The notes under the pieces are model-generated. The model was given only the letters and a program-made list of their open reading frames with translations, was not told the origin of the DNA and did no database searches. Below are positions 7,965 to 16,334 of a DNA stretch of 64,000 nt, in pieces (the stretch's first letter is position 1; each line of letters starts with the position of its first letter). Source of the DNA: JBPYCR01 sp051846935 (GTDB lineage Bacteria > Bacillota > Bacilli > Bacillales > Amphibacillaceae); contig NZ_JBPYCS010000002.1 in the NCBI RefSeq assembly GCF_051846935.1, positions 124,001 to 188,000 on the forward strand, in the 5' to 3' direction. The position numbers and the translations under genes were made by a program.

Positions 7965-8729
7965 TTAATCCATTATTGTTACATTTACAGTTCTTACGCC
8001 CCAGCTGTATGCTTGGTCTTTTGTTGGTACATGTATATCAATTTTGTTTCCTTTAATTGCTCCCCCAGTATCTGCAGCGATTGCTTCTCCATAACCTTCT
8101 ACATATACTTTTGAACCGAGAGGGATAACGTTCGGATCTACTGCGATTACCTTAGCATTCGGATTGCTGTTTAAGTCAACGCCGGTAGCAGTAATTCCCG
8201 AGCAACCTGTACACTTAGCTGTATAGGCTGTGGCTGACACAGAAATTGTTTTTCCTTCTGCTTTCTTTTTTGCTGTACTTTCTGCACGCTGTTTATTTTG
8301 CTTAACTTGTTTTTCTTTAGGAGCTGTGGCAGTCTGTTCTGCTCGCGCCTTGTCCGCTTGGACCTCTGTTTTTTCTTCATCAATTGTTACATGAATTTCC
8401 AACTCTTGTCCAACTGTAATTATGGAGTCTTCCAATTCATTCCACTCTTTAACATCTTCTATCGTTACATCAAATTTATTTGCTATATAAGATAGTGTAT
8501 CTCCTTCTTCAACAACGTATACTTCGTTAATCAACAGCATTTGCTTTGGCTGAATAACGGTCGTATTTAACTGATTTAGTTCAACTAATACATCAACAGT
8601 TGTATCATGTTCTTCTGCTATATTCCAAAGGTTGTCTCCTTCTTGTACTTCATATTCTGCTGCTGAAACATGCGTTACAGCTGTGCCAGCGATCATTCCA
8701 CCCAGAATAATTCCTGCTAACTTTTTCAT
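7965..8729 (-). CDS. Secreted LysM-3D cell-wall protein (YocH-like)
   Basis: 254 aa. A signal peptide covers residues 1-23 (MKKLAGIILGG...VSAAE). Two LysM repeats follow (about 25-67 and 70-113, YEVQEGDNLWNIAEEH and YVVEEGDTLSYIANKF). After a Lys/Ala/Gln-rich linker comes a C-terminal 3D domain with TAYTA, TATG, VIAVDP..IPLGS and ADTGGAIKG..IDIHV. The Asp residues of the 3D motif match the MltA-type catalytic fold, so it is probably a peptidoglycan-active muralytic enzyme bound to the wall. GGAGGA precedes the ATG. B. subtilis yocH is under WalRK; here no clear pair of TGTWAH sites with 5-bp spacing was found, only isolated TGTAAC/TGTAAT sites upstream. Confidence 0.92.
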   Translation of the reverse strand: MKKLAGIILGGMIAGTAVTHVSAAEYEVQEGDNLWNIAEEHDTTVDVLVELNQLNTTVIQPKQMLLINEVYVVEEGDTLSYIANKFDVTIEDVKEWNELEDSIITVGQELEIHVTIDEEKTEVQADKARAEQTATAPKEKQVKQNKQRAESTAKKKAEGKTISVSATAYTAKCTGCSGITATGVDLNSNPNAKVIAVDPNVIPLGSKVYVEGYGEAIAADTGGAIKGNKIDIHVPTKDQAYSWGVRTVNVTIMD

Positions 8730-8794
8730 AGGTAGCTTCCTCCTTCAAATTCTGACATTGCCTATCGTATCACAGGGATACAGACATTGCAGTT

Positions 8795-8815
8795 ACAGAC
8801 AAGTTAAGTGTCTGT
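8795..8815. promoter_or_regulatory. Perfect palindrome upstream of the LysM-3D gene
   Basis: Arms ACAGACA / TGTCTGT with 7 bp between, 66-86 bp before the start codon. On the minus strand a TGTAAC follows each side. Operator function is inferred only from symmetry and position. Confidence 0.35.
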
Positions 8816-8918
8816 TACAAGCATTACCAAATTAGGGTAGATATATTACAAGTTTTATAGAATTGTAATATTGGAGGCCTACGTATGTTCGCCATTGACA
8901 AAATATGTATATTTTTTA

Positions 8919-9312
8919 TAGAAAACAAGTGGATTTCCCTGTAGAATAAAACTCGTCGAAAACATATCCAGGAGAGAAATCACTTGTCGAGTCGCTTATG
9001 GGTACAGAAGCTTCACGAATGATAAGAATCAAATCACGCTTTATTTCAAGCGAAAACCTGTAAAAAAAATTACAAAACATAAAGAAACACTCCAATGCGA
9101 CTTAAACAGCATTGAAGTGTGTACAATAAGGCTATTAGACCTCTATAAGCTGACTGGAACGGAAGTCGACGGACTTCTGCGTAAATAGCACGCGTCCGAA
9201 GATCCCTGTAGCGACTCAGTTAGAGGAGCTACAGAAGCGGAGACAGTAACCGTGGAAAGCCTGTCGGCTGTAGTAGTAAGTCAGCGAAATCAGAGCGCAA
9301 GCTTCTATGTTT
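8919..9312 (-). repeat. Interspersed repeat, family 1 copy B
   Basis: Reverse-strand copy of the 2446-2820 and 47899-48390 element. Read on the minus strand it starts with AACATAGAAGCTTGCGCTC, contains the CTGTAGC...GCTACAG hairpin, then CGCAGAAGTCCGTCGACTTCCG. A hairpin ACACTTCAATGC...GCATTGGAGTGT follows. It keeps the inner segment with GCTTCTGTACCCATAAGC that copy A has lost, but it stops at TTGTTTTCTAT and lacks the final TATATTGTAC block. It lies downstream of the MFS gene 9477-11009 in the same direction. Confidence 0.85.
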
Positions 9313-9476
9313 CGTTCTACTTCATGAGTACGTATTCCTTTACTTAACATACATCACCAGCATCATCCTAACAGAAAAAAAGCCGCTTCCTGTTTTGCAC
9401 TGAACAGAGAACCGGTTTTAAAACAAATTAATTTCATGAATTTTATAAACGATCGTACTTCTTTTAATTACGCCAT

Positions 9477-11009
9477 CTATCGTTTACGCAGGCGGAGGGA
9501 TAAGCCGATTAGCAATACAAAAATAGAAAGAGCACCAGAGACGATAAACAACAAATTATAGCCTGTTTCCATTGCGGCTGTCACGAGGTCATAAAGCAAA
9601 TTGCGTAAATCTGGATCGGTAACTTGTTTAACTTGCTGTAACAATTCTGTAAAGCTTTGTTGATCCTTCTCCAAATGAATGCTTACTTCTTGAGTGTCAT
9701 CTACGTGCTGAACAACGGACTCCGCCTGATGCAAGCCCCCTGTAATGAAGCTTGCAAAAATAATCGGAAATAATGTTAGTCCAATTTGGCGAACGAGTGA
9801 TAACGTCCCTAATGCCGAGCCATATTGGGCTTTTTCTGCACTTTCGCCCGCAAGTACATTTAATGGTGCACCGAGCAGTATTCCAAGACCGACACCGGAT
9901 AAAATACTTGCGATTAAAAAGGAAGAAAAGCCATCTACCCAATAAGGAAATAACAGAAAACCGATCGAACCAACTACACCTGAATAAACGACTGCTCGAA
10001 TAGCACCGTATTTATCTGTTAAAAACCCACCTAAGCCTGCACCAATTCCTGACGCAACTGCAAGGGGGGTTAGCCAAAATCCAGCACTTTCCGCTGGAAC
10101 ATGCAATACGTGCTGAACATATGACGGTATAAAAATTATCCCTGCCAAAAAACCACCGGATAATAGACCGAGCAGCAATGTCATCTGGAAGCGCGACTTT
10201 GTTAGTAATGTGTAGGAGATAATTGGATCGCCTCCAGTACGCTCTAACGTGCGTTCATGGATTATAAGTACAAATAGCAAACCAATTCCAACAATCAAGA
10301 ATGGCAGAACGGACAATTTCGTTACGCTATTAAGTAGAGCGACGCTGTCTATTTTCGTAATCGCATACATAAATGCTAAAATTCCAAGTGACAATAGCAT
10401 CGTACCTTTAAAATCCAAAGGTTTAACTTGCGATGCGGTCGTTTCTTCAATTTTTAACAATCCAAAAGCGATTAAAAAGATTGCAATCGGAATATTAATT
10501 AAAAACATCCAATGCCACGAACCGGTTAACGTTAATATAAAAGCACCTAAATTCGGCCCTACCACTGCAGCTAATCCGTGCATGCCGCCTAATAAGCCAA
10601 GCGCTTTTCCTTGTTTTTCTTTCGGTAGCGTCGCTAAAACGTGTGAGCTACCTATGATAAAAATACCGCCTCCACCGACTGCTTGAATAAAGCGTGCGAT
10701 AAGTAATACGATAAAGTTCGGACTAAAAGCGACGAGTAGCGAACCAAGGCCGAACAAAGCCACTTCCACAATGAACAGCCGCTTTCTTCCATAGTTATCT
10801 GATAACTTTCCGACAATAGGTACACTGATAGCAACACCGAGCGTATATAATGTCACTGTCCATGCGCCCCACGAGGGACTAACTTCAAATGTCTCATAAA
10901 TGGTTGTTAGCGCTGTACTTATAATGCCGTTATCGATACCAGCCATAAAAACACCAATCGTGAATAAGGCGATTGGCCATTTTTGTGAAACATTGGCTTC
11001 TTTTATCAT
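9477..11009 (-). CDS. MFS multidrug efflux transporter, DHA2 (14-TMS) type
   Basis: About 510 aa with some 14 hydrophobic segments. Motif A occurs as GKLSDNYGRKRLF after TM2, motif C-like G...GPNLGAF in TM5, and DNGIISTAL in TM1, a DHA2 hallmark. A long loop after TM13 (about 440-480) is polar. Proteins of this type expel drugs or bile-type compounds by proton antiport; the substrate cannot be read from sequence. The ATG at 11009 is chosen because CTTTGGAG lies 9 bp upstream; the frame is open to 11099 without a better site. It is a single gene, with a terminator-like hairpin on the upstream side belonging to ypuA. Confidence 0.88.
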   Translation of the reverse strand: MIKEANVSQKWPIALFTIGVFMAGIDNGIISTALTTIYETFEVSPSWGAWTVTLYTLGVAISVPIVGKLSDNYGRKRLFIVEVALFGLGSLLVAFSPNFIVLLIARFIQAVGGGGIFIIGSSHVLATLPKEKQGKALGLLGGMHGLAAVVGPNLGAFILTLTGSWHWMFLINIPIAIFLIAFGLLKIEETTASQVKPLDFKGTMLLSLGILAFMYAITKIDSVALLNSVTKLSVLPFLIVGIGLLFVLIIHERTLERTGGDPIISYTLLTKSRFQMTLLLGLLSGGFLAGIIFIPSYVQHVLHVPAESAGFWLTPLAVASGIGAGLGGFLTDKYGAIRAVVYSGVVGSIGFLLFPYWVDGFSSFLIASILSGVGLGILLGAPLNVLAGESAEKAQYGSALGTLSLVRQIGLTLFPIIFASFITGGLHQAESVVQHVDDTQEVSIHLEKDQQSFTELLQQVKQVTDPDLRNLLYDLVTAAMETGYNLLFIVSGALSIFVLLIGLSLRLRKR

Positions 11010-11083
11010 TTTAATCATCTCCAAAGTTAGTGCAAACGGTATGTAATGAAGCAAGTCTGCTTTTACTATGTATATACAGATGA

Positions 11084-11119
11084 ATGAAAAGGGGCTCATT
11101 GCAAGCGAGCCCTTTTCAT
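11084..11119 (-). terminator. Terminator downstream of ypuA
   Basis: ATGAAAAGGGgCTC / GAGCCCTTTTCAT with one bulged G. On the minus strand the 3' arm runs into CCCCTTTTC, fitting intrinsic termination of the 11304-12224 gene. Confidence 0.7.
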
Positions 11120-11303
11120 CCTATTACCGAACGTACACAATCGAAATGAACATGCATGAACGGTATCGATTGTATTTCGTAATTTATAACAGGCGACTTA
11201 ATTATAAGCAATGCATACTTTTCGGCCTTTAAGGTGGTCAGCGAGACAGAGTGTGTAGCTCCACCTGTTTACGACGTATGTTTTACGGTAAAAACAGTCC
11301 TTT

Positions 11304-12224
11304 TTATTCAAATAAGCTCGTTAATTTATTTAGGAGATCTTTAAAGAAATTGCTAACCTTTTCCCAAAACCCTTCGTCAAGTTCAATATTTAAGTCTCCT
11401 AATTTGTCTTTGATAGTAGAAGTTATATCTTCGAGCTGGCTTTTTACTTGGTCAAAATCAATATTTAAATTACGCATTTTCTCAAAAAGATCAATTAGTA
11501 ATTGACGATCTTCCTCGCTTAACGATATTTCTAGTTTGTCAAGCTGCTCTTTTACAATACGCTCGACATCTTCTTTTGTTGCGGGGTTTTGTTCAGCAAT
11601 TTCCTTTTTAATTTCCGTCAGCAGCTCACTTACTTTTTCTTGACTCATTCCTTCCTTTTCAGCAAGGTCTGTTGCTACGTCTAGTTCTTCATTAGCGAGT
11701 TCCATACGTTCCTTATCGAGTGTCTCACCTTCTGCATCGTATGCTTTATAAATCCCCGTTAGCGCAGAATGACCGGTTACCTTGACAGGCGACGCTACAT
11801 CAACCGTCGCATTTTCAACACCGGCAGTAAGGAGCGCATTCGAGTACATTTCGCTCGTTACTTGTGTAATATTATCTGGCGTAACGATGTTGATTACGAG
11901 TCCGTGCCCTTTTTCTTCTCGAACAATTTTAGCTGAAGAAAACATACGTGAATTTGGATCGCCATCAATATATTTCGCCGCATCTTGCCCAGTTACAGAA
12001 AATTCCTTCACATTTTCTGAATTTGCAACATTTAATAGTTCGCTCACTTCAGCCTTTTGCGCCTCGTTTAATGTATCTCCATATACAATAATCGGCACTC
12101 CAAGCTTTTCATTTATTACCTCTTCATCATTCCCACCATCATCTGCAAATACCGGTAGAGCCATACCGACGAACAAACCGAATAGTACGATGAACAAAAT
12201 AGATAGCTTTACCTGCTTTTTCAT
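11304..12224 (-). CDS. ypuA: Secreted DUF1002 protein, YpuA-like
   Basis: 306 aa with a signal peptide (MKKQVKLSILFIVLFGLFVGMALPVFADD). The conserved N-terminal domain has PIIVYGDTLNEAQKAEV and AKIV.E..GHGLVI, and the segment ALLTAGVENATV..ASPVKVTG is diagnostic for DUF1002/YpuA. The C-terminal third is highly charged and helical, ending in an amphipathic stretch (WEKVSNFFKDLLNKL). Function unknown; in B. subtilis it is a cell-envelope stress-linked secreted protein. AAAGAGGAG precedes the ATG. Single gene. Confidence 0.9.
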   Translation of the reverse strand: MKKQVKLSILFIVLFGLFVGMALPVFADDGGNDEEVINEKLGVPIIVYGDTLNEAQKAEVSELLNVANSENVKEFSVTGQDAAKYIDGDPNSRMFSSAKIVREEKGHGLVINIVTPDNITQVTSEMYSNALLTAGVENATVDVASPVKVTGHSALTGIYKAYDAEGETLDKERMELANEELDVATDLAEKEGMSQEKVSELLTEIKKEIAEQNPATKEDVERIVKEQLDKLEISLSEEDRQLLIDLFEKMRNLNIDFDQVKSQLEDITSTIKDKLGDLNIELDEGFWEKVSNFFKDLLNKLTSLFE

Positions 12225-12637
12225 ACGTGATCACTCCTCTTTCAAGCGTTCTTTTAATACAACTCTTTCAAAAGGCTATACTTGAATAAAAGCAATGTGT
12301 TGCATTTGCTATTCCACATCACCTCCGTAAAACTCCTATTTCCGAAGGCAGCCAAATGAAAAAGCAAGGAAAGTTGTTCCGTTGCCACATGCAACTAAGA
12401 CTCTCGACTCATTGCTCTTACGGCTTCAAAACAGCTTCCTTTATTACTACTATATGCTTGTACAACATTCCTTCATTACTCATTTCAGCATAACTTTTCG
12501 TTATGTTCATTCCGGCACAAAATAGTATGCTGTGCTCTTACTCAAATAATACCATAATCTGCCGGTGAAGCATATTTGTTTCGTTCCCTTTGTAATAGCG
12601 ATATACTTAGAGTAACGAAGTATTTTACGAAAGAAGT
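12225..12637. other. Divergent intergenic region, nothing recognised
   Basis: About 410 bp between ypuA (minus) and an MFS gene (plus). It must hold both promoters. I found no palindromic operator, riboswitch core or small gene that I can support. Confidence 0.4.
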
Positions 12638-13894
12638 GTGTATACTATCCCATTTCAACAAGCTTTAATTAAACGTAATGTTGTTATTATGTGGGTTGCC
12701 AACTTTTTTGTAGCCGGAAGCATGACGATGGTGTTGCCATTTATTTCCCTGTATATTGAAACATTTGGTGATTTTTCTAACGCTTACGTCCAACAATGGT
12801 CCGGCTGGATTTTTGGTATTACTTTTGTAACAGCGTTTCTCTTTTCTCCCATCTGGGGACGAATCGGTGATAAGTATGGTCGGAAAAACATTTTGATTAT
12901 GTCTGCAACTGGACTTGCTGTTTCTGTCTTTTTAATGGGGTTTGCCACATCCGTTTGGCAGCTTTTTTTATTGCGCTTATTTATGGGGATTTTCACCGGC
13001 TTTATCCCAATGTCGCAAGCGTTAATCTCAACACAAACACCGAAAAAAATCGCCGGGAGAGTACTCGGAACACTACAAACCGGTAGTGTCACAGGTATGC
13101 TAATGGGGCCTTTGCTCGGTGGTGCTTTTGCCGATGTGATCGGTTATGGAGCTACATTCAAATGGGTCTCCATCACCATTTTTTTATCTGCATTTATCGT
13201 TTTGTTCGGGATTAAAGAAATGCAAATGACTGTTACGAATACATCTGAACAACAACTTTATTCTAGTAAAGAAGTATTGCTGCACATTATACAACGACCT
13301 GTTTTATTCGTCGTTATGCTAATGTCGGCACTTGTACAAATCGCTCACTTTAGTATTCAGCCTATTTTATCGTTGTATGTTGCAGAAATTAATGGTCCGG
13401 AAAGTATTGCCTTTTTTTCCGGATTAGCCTTTTCAGTAGCAGGTATTGGGAACTTAATTATGGCTAGACGCTGGGGGATTTTAGGGGACCGAATTGGCTA
13501 TATTAAAATTATTATTATTCTTTTATTTGTAGCAGGTATTGTATATATTCCTGCGGCATTCGTAAATAATATTTGGCAGCTCATTGTTTTGCGGATGATT
13601 TTAGGTACAGCTATTGGCGGGATCGTACCTGTACGGATTGCGTATATTCGTCAAGAGGCACCTCTTTCCATGCAAGGGGAAGTGCTTGGATACAATACAA
13701 GCTTACGGTTCTTTGGTAATATTATCGGGCCCGCGCTCGGCGGAATGCTTGCAGGCTTTTACGGGTTTGCAGCTGTATTTTATGCAACAAGTGCACTCTT
13801 ACTTGTAGGCGGGGTCATTATGCTCGTCGTCTGGTATCGTCATGAATATACAGAAAAAATACCGACGTATTCCAAATCGAAATTTTTCCACTAA
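12638..13894 (+). CDS. MFS multidrug efflux transporter (12 TMS, MdtG/YitG-like)
   Basis: 418 aa with about 12 hydrophobic segments. Motif A is GRIGDKYGRKNIL (about 82) and motif C-like is GMLMGPLLGG (about 152). The N-terminal segment WVANFFVAGSMTMVLPFISLY is typical for the DHA1 multidrug group. The GTG at 12638 is the best start, with an AAAGAAG just upstream. Substrate not predictable. Single gene, co-directional with the small gene at 13980. Confidence 0.85.
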   Translation: MYTIPFQQALIKRNVVIMWVANFFVAGSMTMVLPFISLYIETFGDFSNAYVQQWSGWIFGITFVTAFLFSPIWGRIGDKYGRKNILIMSATGLAVSVFLMGFATSVWQLFLLRLFMGIFTGFIPMSQALISTQTPKKIAGRVLGTLQTGSVTGMLMGPLLGGAFADVIGYGATFKWVSITIFLSAFIVLFGIKEMQMTVTNTSEQQLYSSKEVLLHIIQRPVLFVVMLMSALVQIAHFSIQPILSLYVAEINGPESIAFFSGLAFSVAGIGNLIMARRWGILGDRIGYIKIIIILLFVAGIVYIPAAFVNNIWQLIVLRMILGTAIGGIVPVRIAYIRQEAPLSMQGEVLGYNTSLRFFGNIIGPALGGMLAGFYGFAAVFYATSALLLVGGVIMLVVWYRHEYTEKIPTYSKSKFFH

Positions 13895-13979
13895 AGCTGA
13901 AGCGGATCAATTGCGTTGGAATGACAGATATGCTAAAACTAACACAGTTGTTATTTTAAATTAGAAGGCATGTGATACA

Positions 13980-14225
13980 TTGGGAATTGTCATTATTGAT
14001 ATTTGCGATGGAAATGCAATCACAACGCTAGATATAGAAGAAATACTAGAAAGAGAATTTCCAGAAGTCGCCGTTTTAATAAATGAATGTTTATCTTATT
14101 GTGGCTTATGCGCCATTCGACCGTACGCCCTTGTGAACGGGAAACGGGTGATTGGAAAAACACCGGAAGATTGTTTGGATAAAATAAGGGCTGCAATTAA
14201 AGAGGAATTGTCTGTTTTTATGTAA
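13980..14225 (+). CDS. yuzB: YuzB family protein (DUF1450)
   Basis: 81-aa soluble protein with the family core CLSYCGLCAIRPYALVNG (three Cys, residues about 38-45). It begins VIIDICDGN and ends in a helix E.CLDKIR.AIKEEL. DUF1450 proteins are small, Cys-rich and of unknown role. The TTG at 13980 is used; AGAAGG lies 12 bp upstream, a little far. About 85 bp after the MFS gene. Confidence 0.82.
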   Translation: MGIVIIDICDGNAITTLDIEEILEREFPEVAVLINECLSYCGLCAIRPYALVNGKRVIGKTPEDCLDKIRAAIKEELSVFM

Positions 14226-14434
14226 AGCAGGCAATCCCTCTTTTTTTTGTTAAATTTTAGTCCTTTGTCAAATATAGTATTGTTTTTACACACTCTTTTT
14301 GCACGACCCGAGTAAAACATAGTTCAATTAGTATTTTAATTTCAGACACGTATTCATTTTATAAAATTTTTATAAAGTATCATATTAGGTCTCCTCCTTC
14401 ATGTATGATAAATAGAGACATAGTTACTTTATTC

Positions 14435-14779
14435 ATACGAGGGGCATAAGAATTGTCCACAATAATCCTAAGACCATTGTCTAGGAATATGACGGAACGT
14501 CCAAGATGTTTGACATATTGTTCAGATAGGGACTCAATCACTTATACCAATGCTTGCACTTATGAGTTACTTGGAACAAAAGGGGGCGACTCCGGCGGAA
14601 AAAGCATGCGTCTTGAGACCTCACAGAAAGTGGTTTTTTCCGAGGAGGCTCAAGCCCTGCTCGCGGAATGCGTCTGCCTGTAGTGCAAAGTAACGAATAT
14701 AACATACCCAATTGTTGATATAGAAACATTTAGAAACAATAGGCGGAATAACAATACCTAAACATAATATACGAGGGGG
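14435..14779 (-). repeat. Interspersed repeat, family 2 copy 1 (inverted relative to 63253-63591)
   Basis: Nearly the same sequence in opposite orientation is at 63253-63591. The minus strand carries GCACTACAGGCAGACGC, then TTGAGCCTCCTCGG...GAGGTCTCAAGACGC (a stem-loop), then CCGGAGTCGCC. The similarity continues rightward through AATAGGCGGAATAA and AACATAATATACGAGGGGG, the ribosome binding site of the CPBP gene. Compared with the other copy, this one has an extra TTTAGAAACA (a short tandem duplication). ATACGAGGGG occurs at both ends of the unit. A 76-codon frame inside it is not credible as a gene. Confidence 0.88.
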
Positions 14780-14785
14780 ATGACA

Positions 14786-16237
14786 ATGCAAAAATATAAA
14801 TTACACCTATTTAGTGTTGCGGCACTTTTTATATATATTGTCTTGTTAAATTTCACACCGTCCCCGGTTGCCTATCCATTCCCCGAGACATCAAAGGAGG
14901 AGTTGTTTCAGCAACTAAAAAAAGAAACAGAAGCATTAAAAATCCCTTACATCCCGCATGAGAAGGTAGATTATTTTGATGTTGTTGCTAACAACAGTAT
15001 TGGGCGATTTGTCGAGGAGCAAAGGATAGAAGATACCGAATTACTTCAATTACAAAACGAAACACCTCTATATACGATTCAATTAGACAGCTTAAACCAT
15101 ACATACCAGCTAAATCCACAAAGTGGAAAACTTATTGCAGCTACTAATATTTTCATCCCACTTAAGGACGGGAATCCAGAAAGATTTGTCGCTTCTTATT
15201 TCGGTGATGGATATGTTTATCATTCTGAAACGATTTCAAAGGATAGTTTGTTTGCAGATTGGGATCTGAAGCGTACGTATACGAAAGATACAGCTTTTTC
15301 AAATGTTATAAACGTCGTTGAAGTTCATACCGTTGATAATCATATCGTCCACTTTAAACAATATGGGCAAGCAGATGGCTTTCCGCTACAGCAGTATGAA
15401 ACAGTTGGACAGATTGTTTTAATTGGAATTATTTTACTGTTTTTATTTATATTGTTTCTTATCGTTACTGTTCAGTTAATTAAACGCTTGATCAAACAGC
15501 AAATCGAAGCCTTTCTAGCACCATTCATATTGTCCATAGCTGCTGGTATTGGTTGGTTCTTTCTAACGTATGCAATAAGTGGCACAATAACTGGACTCGG
15601 TTTGCTTGAGCCGATTCTACTTACATACTTAACATTAGGTACGCTGCTCATTCGTTGGAAAAAAACTTCGCTTCGATCGACTGAAAAATGGGATCGGTTA
15701 AAATCATCGGTCGGAAAAGGGTTTTTGACGGCGATCATTGCGATTACATTAGGTGAGCTTTTTTTCTATGCTGCATCTTTTTTTGATGTGTGGGTTTCAC
15801 CAGTGTTGAATTTCAGTATGCTGCTTCATATAAATGTATGGCTCCTACCGCTCTTAACATTGTTTATCGGTTTAAGTGCGGCAATATCGGAGGAGGCAAT
15901 TTTTAGATTGTATATGATTTCATTTTTTGACCGTTTTGGAGTTATCGTATCCATCTTTGCTACCTCTGTTTTATGGGGAATTCTTCACATCGGCTATGAT
16001 ATGTACCCGTGGTATTTATACGTCATCGATTTTATTCTTATTACAGGACCATTTTTTTATTTTGTTTATAAGAAGTACAGCTTCCAAACAGTTATTTTCT
16101 TGCACTTTTTTTATAACAGCTGGGTAATGACATTATTTTTATTCGCTTACGATATACGAGCTGCCTTGCTATCATTGGTTATTACATTTGGACCGCTTTT
16201 CATTTTATTCAAACGCAAAAAAAGCTCCCGCACTTAA
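14786..16237 (+). CDS. CPBP-family intramembrane protease
   Basis: 483 aa with an N-terminal membrane segment and an extracytoplasmic region of about 170 aa. About eight membrane segments follow, carrying the CPBP (CAAX protease/bacteriocin-processing, ABI) motifs: EEAIFR (EExxxR, about 372-377), the HIGYDM segment (motif 2 His) and FFYNSW (motif 3). Such glutamate proteases cut or process membrane peptides; the substrate is unknown. The ATG at 14786 is set by GAGGGGG ending 6 bp before it; the ATG at 14780 touches that site. The upstream 340 bp is a repeat that includes this ribosome binding site. Confidence 0.88.
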   Translation: MQKYKLHLFSVAALFIYIVLLNFTPSPVAYPFPETSKEELFQQLKKETEALKIPYIPHEKVDYFDVVANNSIGRFVEEQRIEDTELLQLQNETPLYTIQLDSLNHTYQLNPQSGKLIAATNIFIPLKDGNPERFVASYFGDGYVYHSETISKDSLFADWDLKRTYTKDTAFSNVINVVEVHTVDNHIVHFKQYGQADGFPLQQYETVGQIVLIGIILLFLFILFLIVTVQLIKRLIKQQIEAFLAPFILSIAAGIGWFFLTYAISGTITGLGLLEPILLTYLTLGTLLIRWKKTSLRSTEKWDRLKSSVGKGFLTAIIAITLGELFFYAASFFDVWVSPVLNFSMLLHINVWLLPLLTLFIGLSAAISEEAIFRLYMISFFDRFGVIVSIFATSVLWGILHIGYDMYPWYLYVIDFILITGPFFYFVYKKYSFQTVIFLHFFYNSWVMTLFLFAYDIRAALLSLVITFGPLFILFKRKKSSRT

Positions 16238-16254
16238 CTCGTACTGAAGCTCAT

Positions 16255-16299
16255 TGTAGCGCATCCAAGTGAATGATTTAACGATGTGCATGCGCTACA
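16255..16299. repeat. Inverted repeat between convergent genes
   Basis: TGTAGCGCAT / ATGCGCTACA, perfect 10-bp arms with a 25-base loop, between the CPBP gene and the alcohol dehydrogenase gene. No T-run follows, so terminator function is uncertain. Confidence 0.5.
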
Positions 16300-16334
16300 T
16301 TGATTAACTAAAGATGTCCTTTTTAGTGATCCAA

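Noticed and set aside
8919..9312. Repeat family 1 as an insertion-sequence remnant
   Set aside because: No transposase-like frame could be read in any copy, and no consistent terminal inverted repeats or target duplications were seen.
10249..10686. 145-codon plus-strand frame inside the DHA2 MFS gene
   Set aside because: Antisense shadow; the minus-strand protein has clear MFS motifs here.
11782..12285. 167-codon plus-strand frame opposite ypuA
   Set aside because: It mirrors a well-supported secreted protein gene, has no ribosome binding site, and its Ser/Phe-rich translation is typical for antisense frames.
14453..14683. 76-codon frame within the family 2 repeat
   Set aside because: Also present in the other copy (63308-63565), but with frame-changing and nonsense-like differences and no ribosome binding site. 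The structure of the DNA, not a protein, seems conserved.
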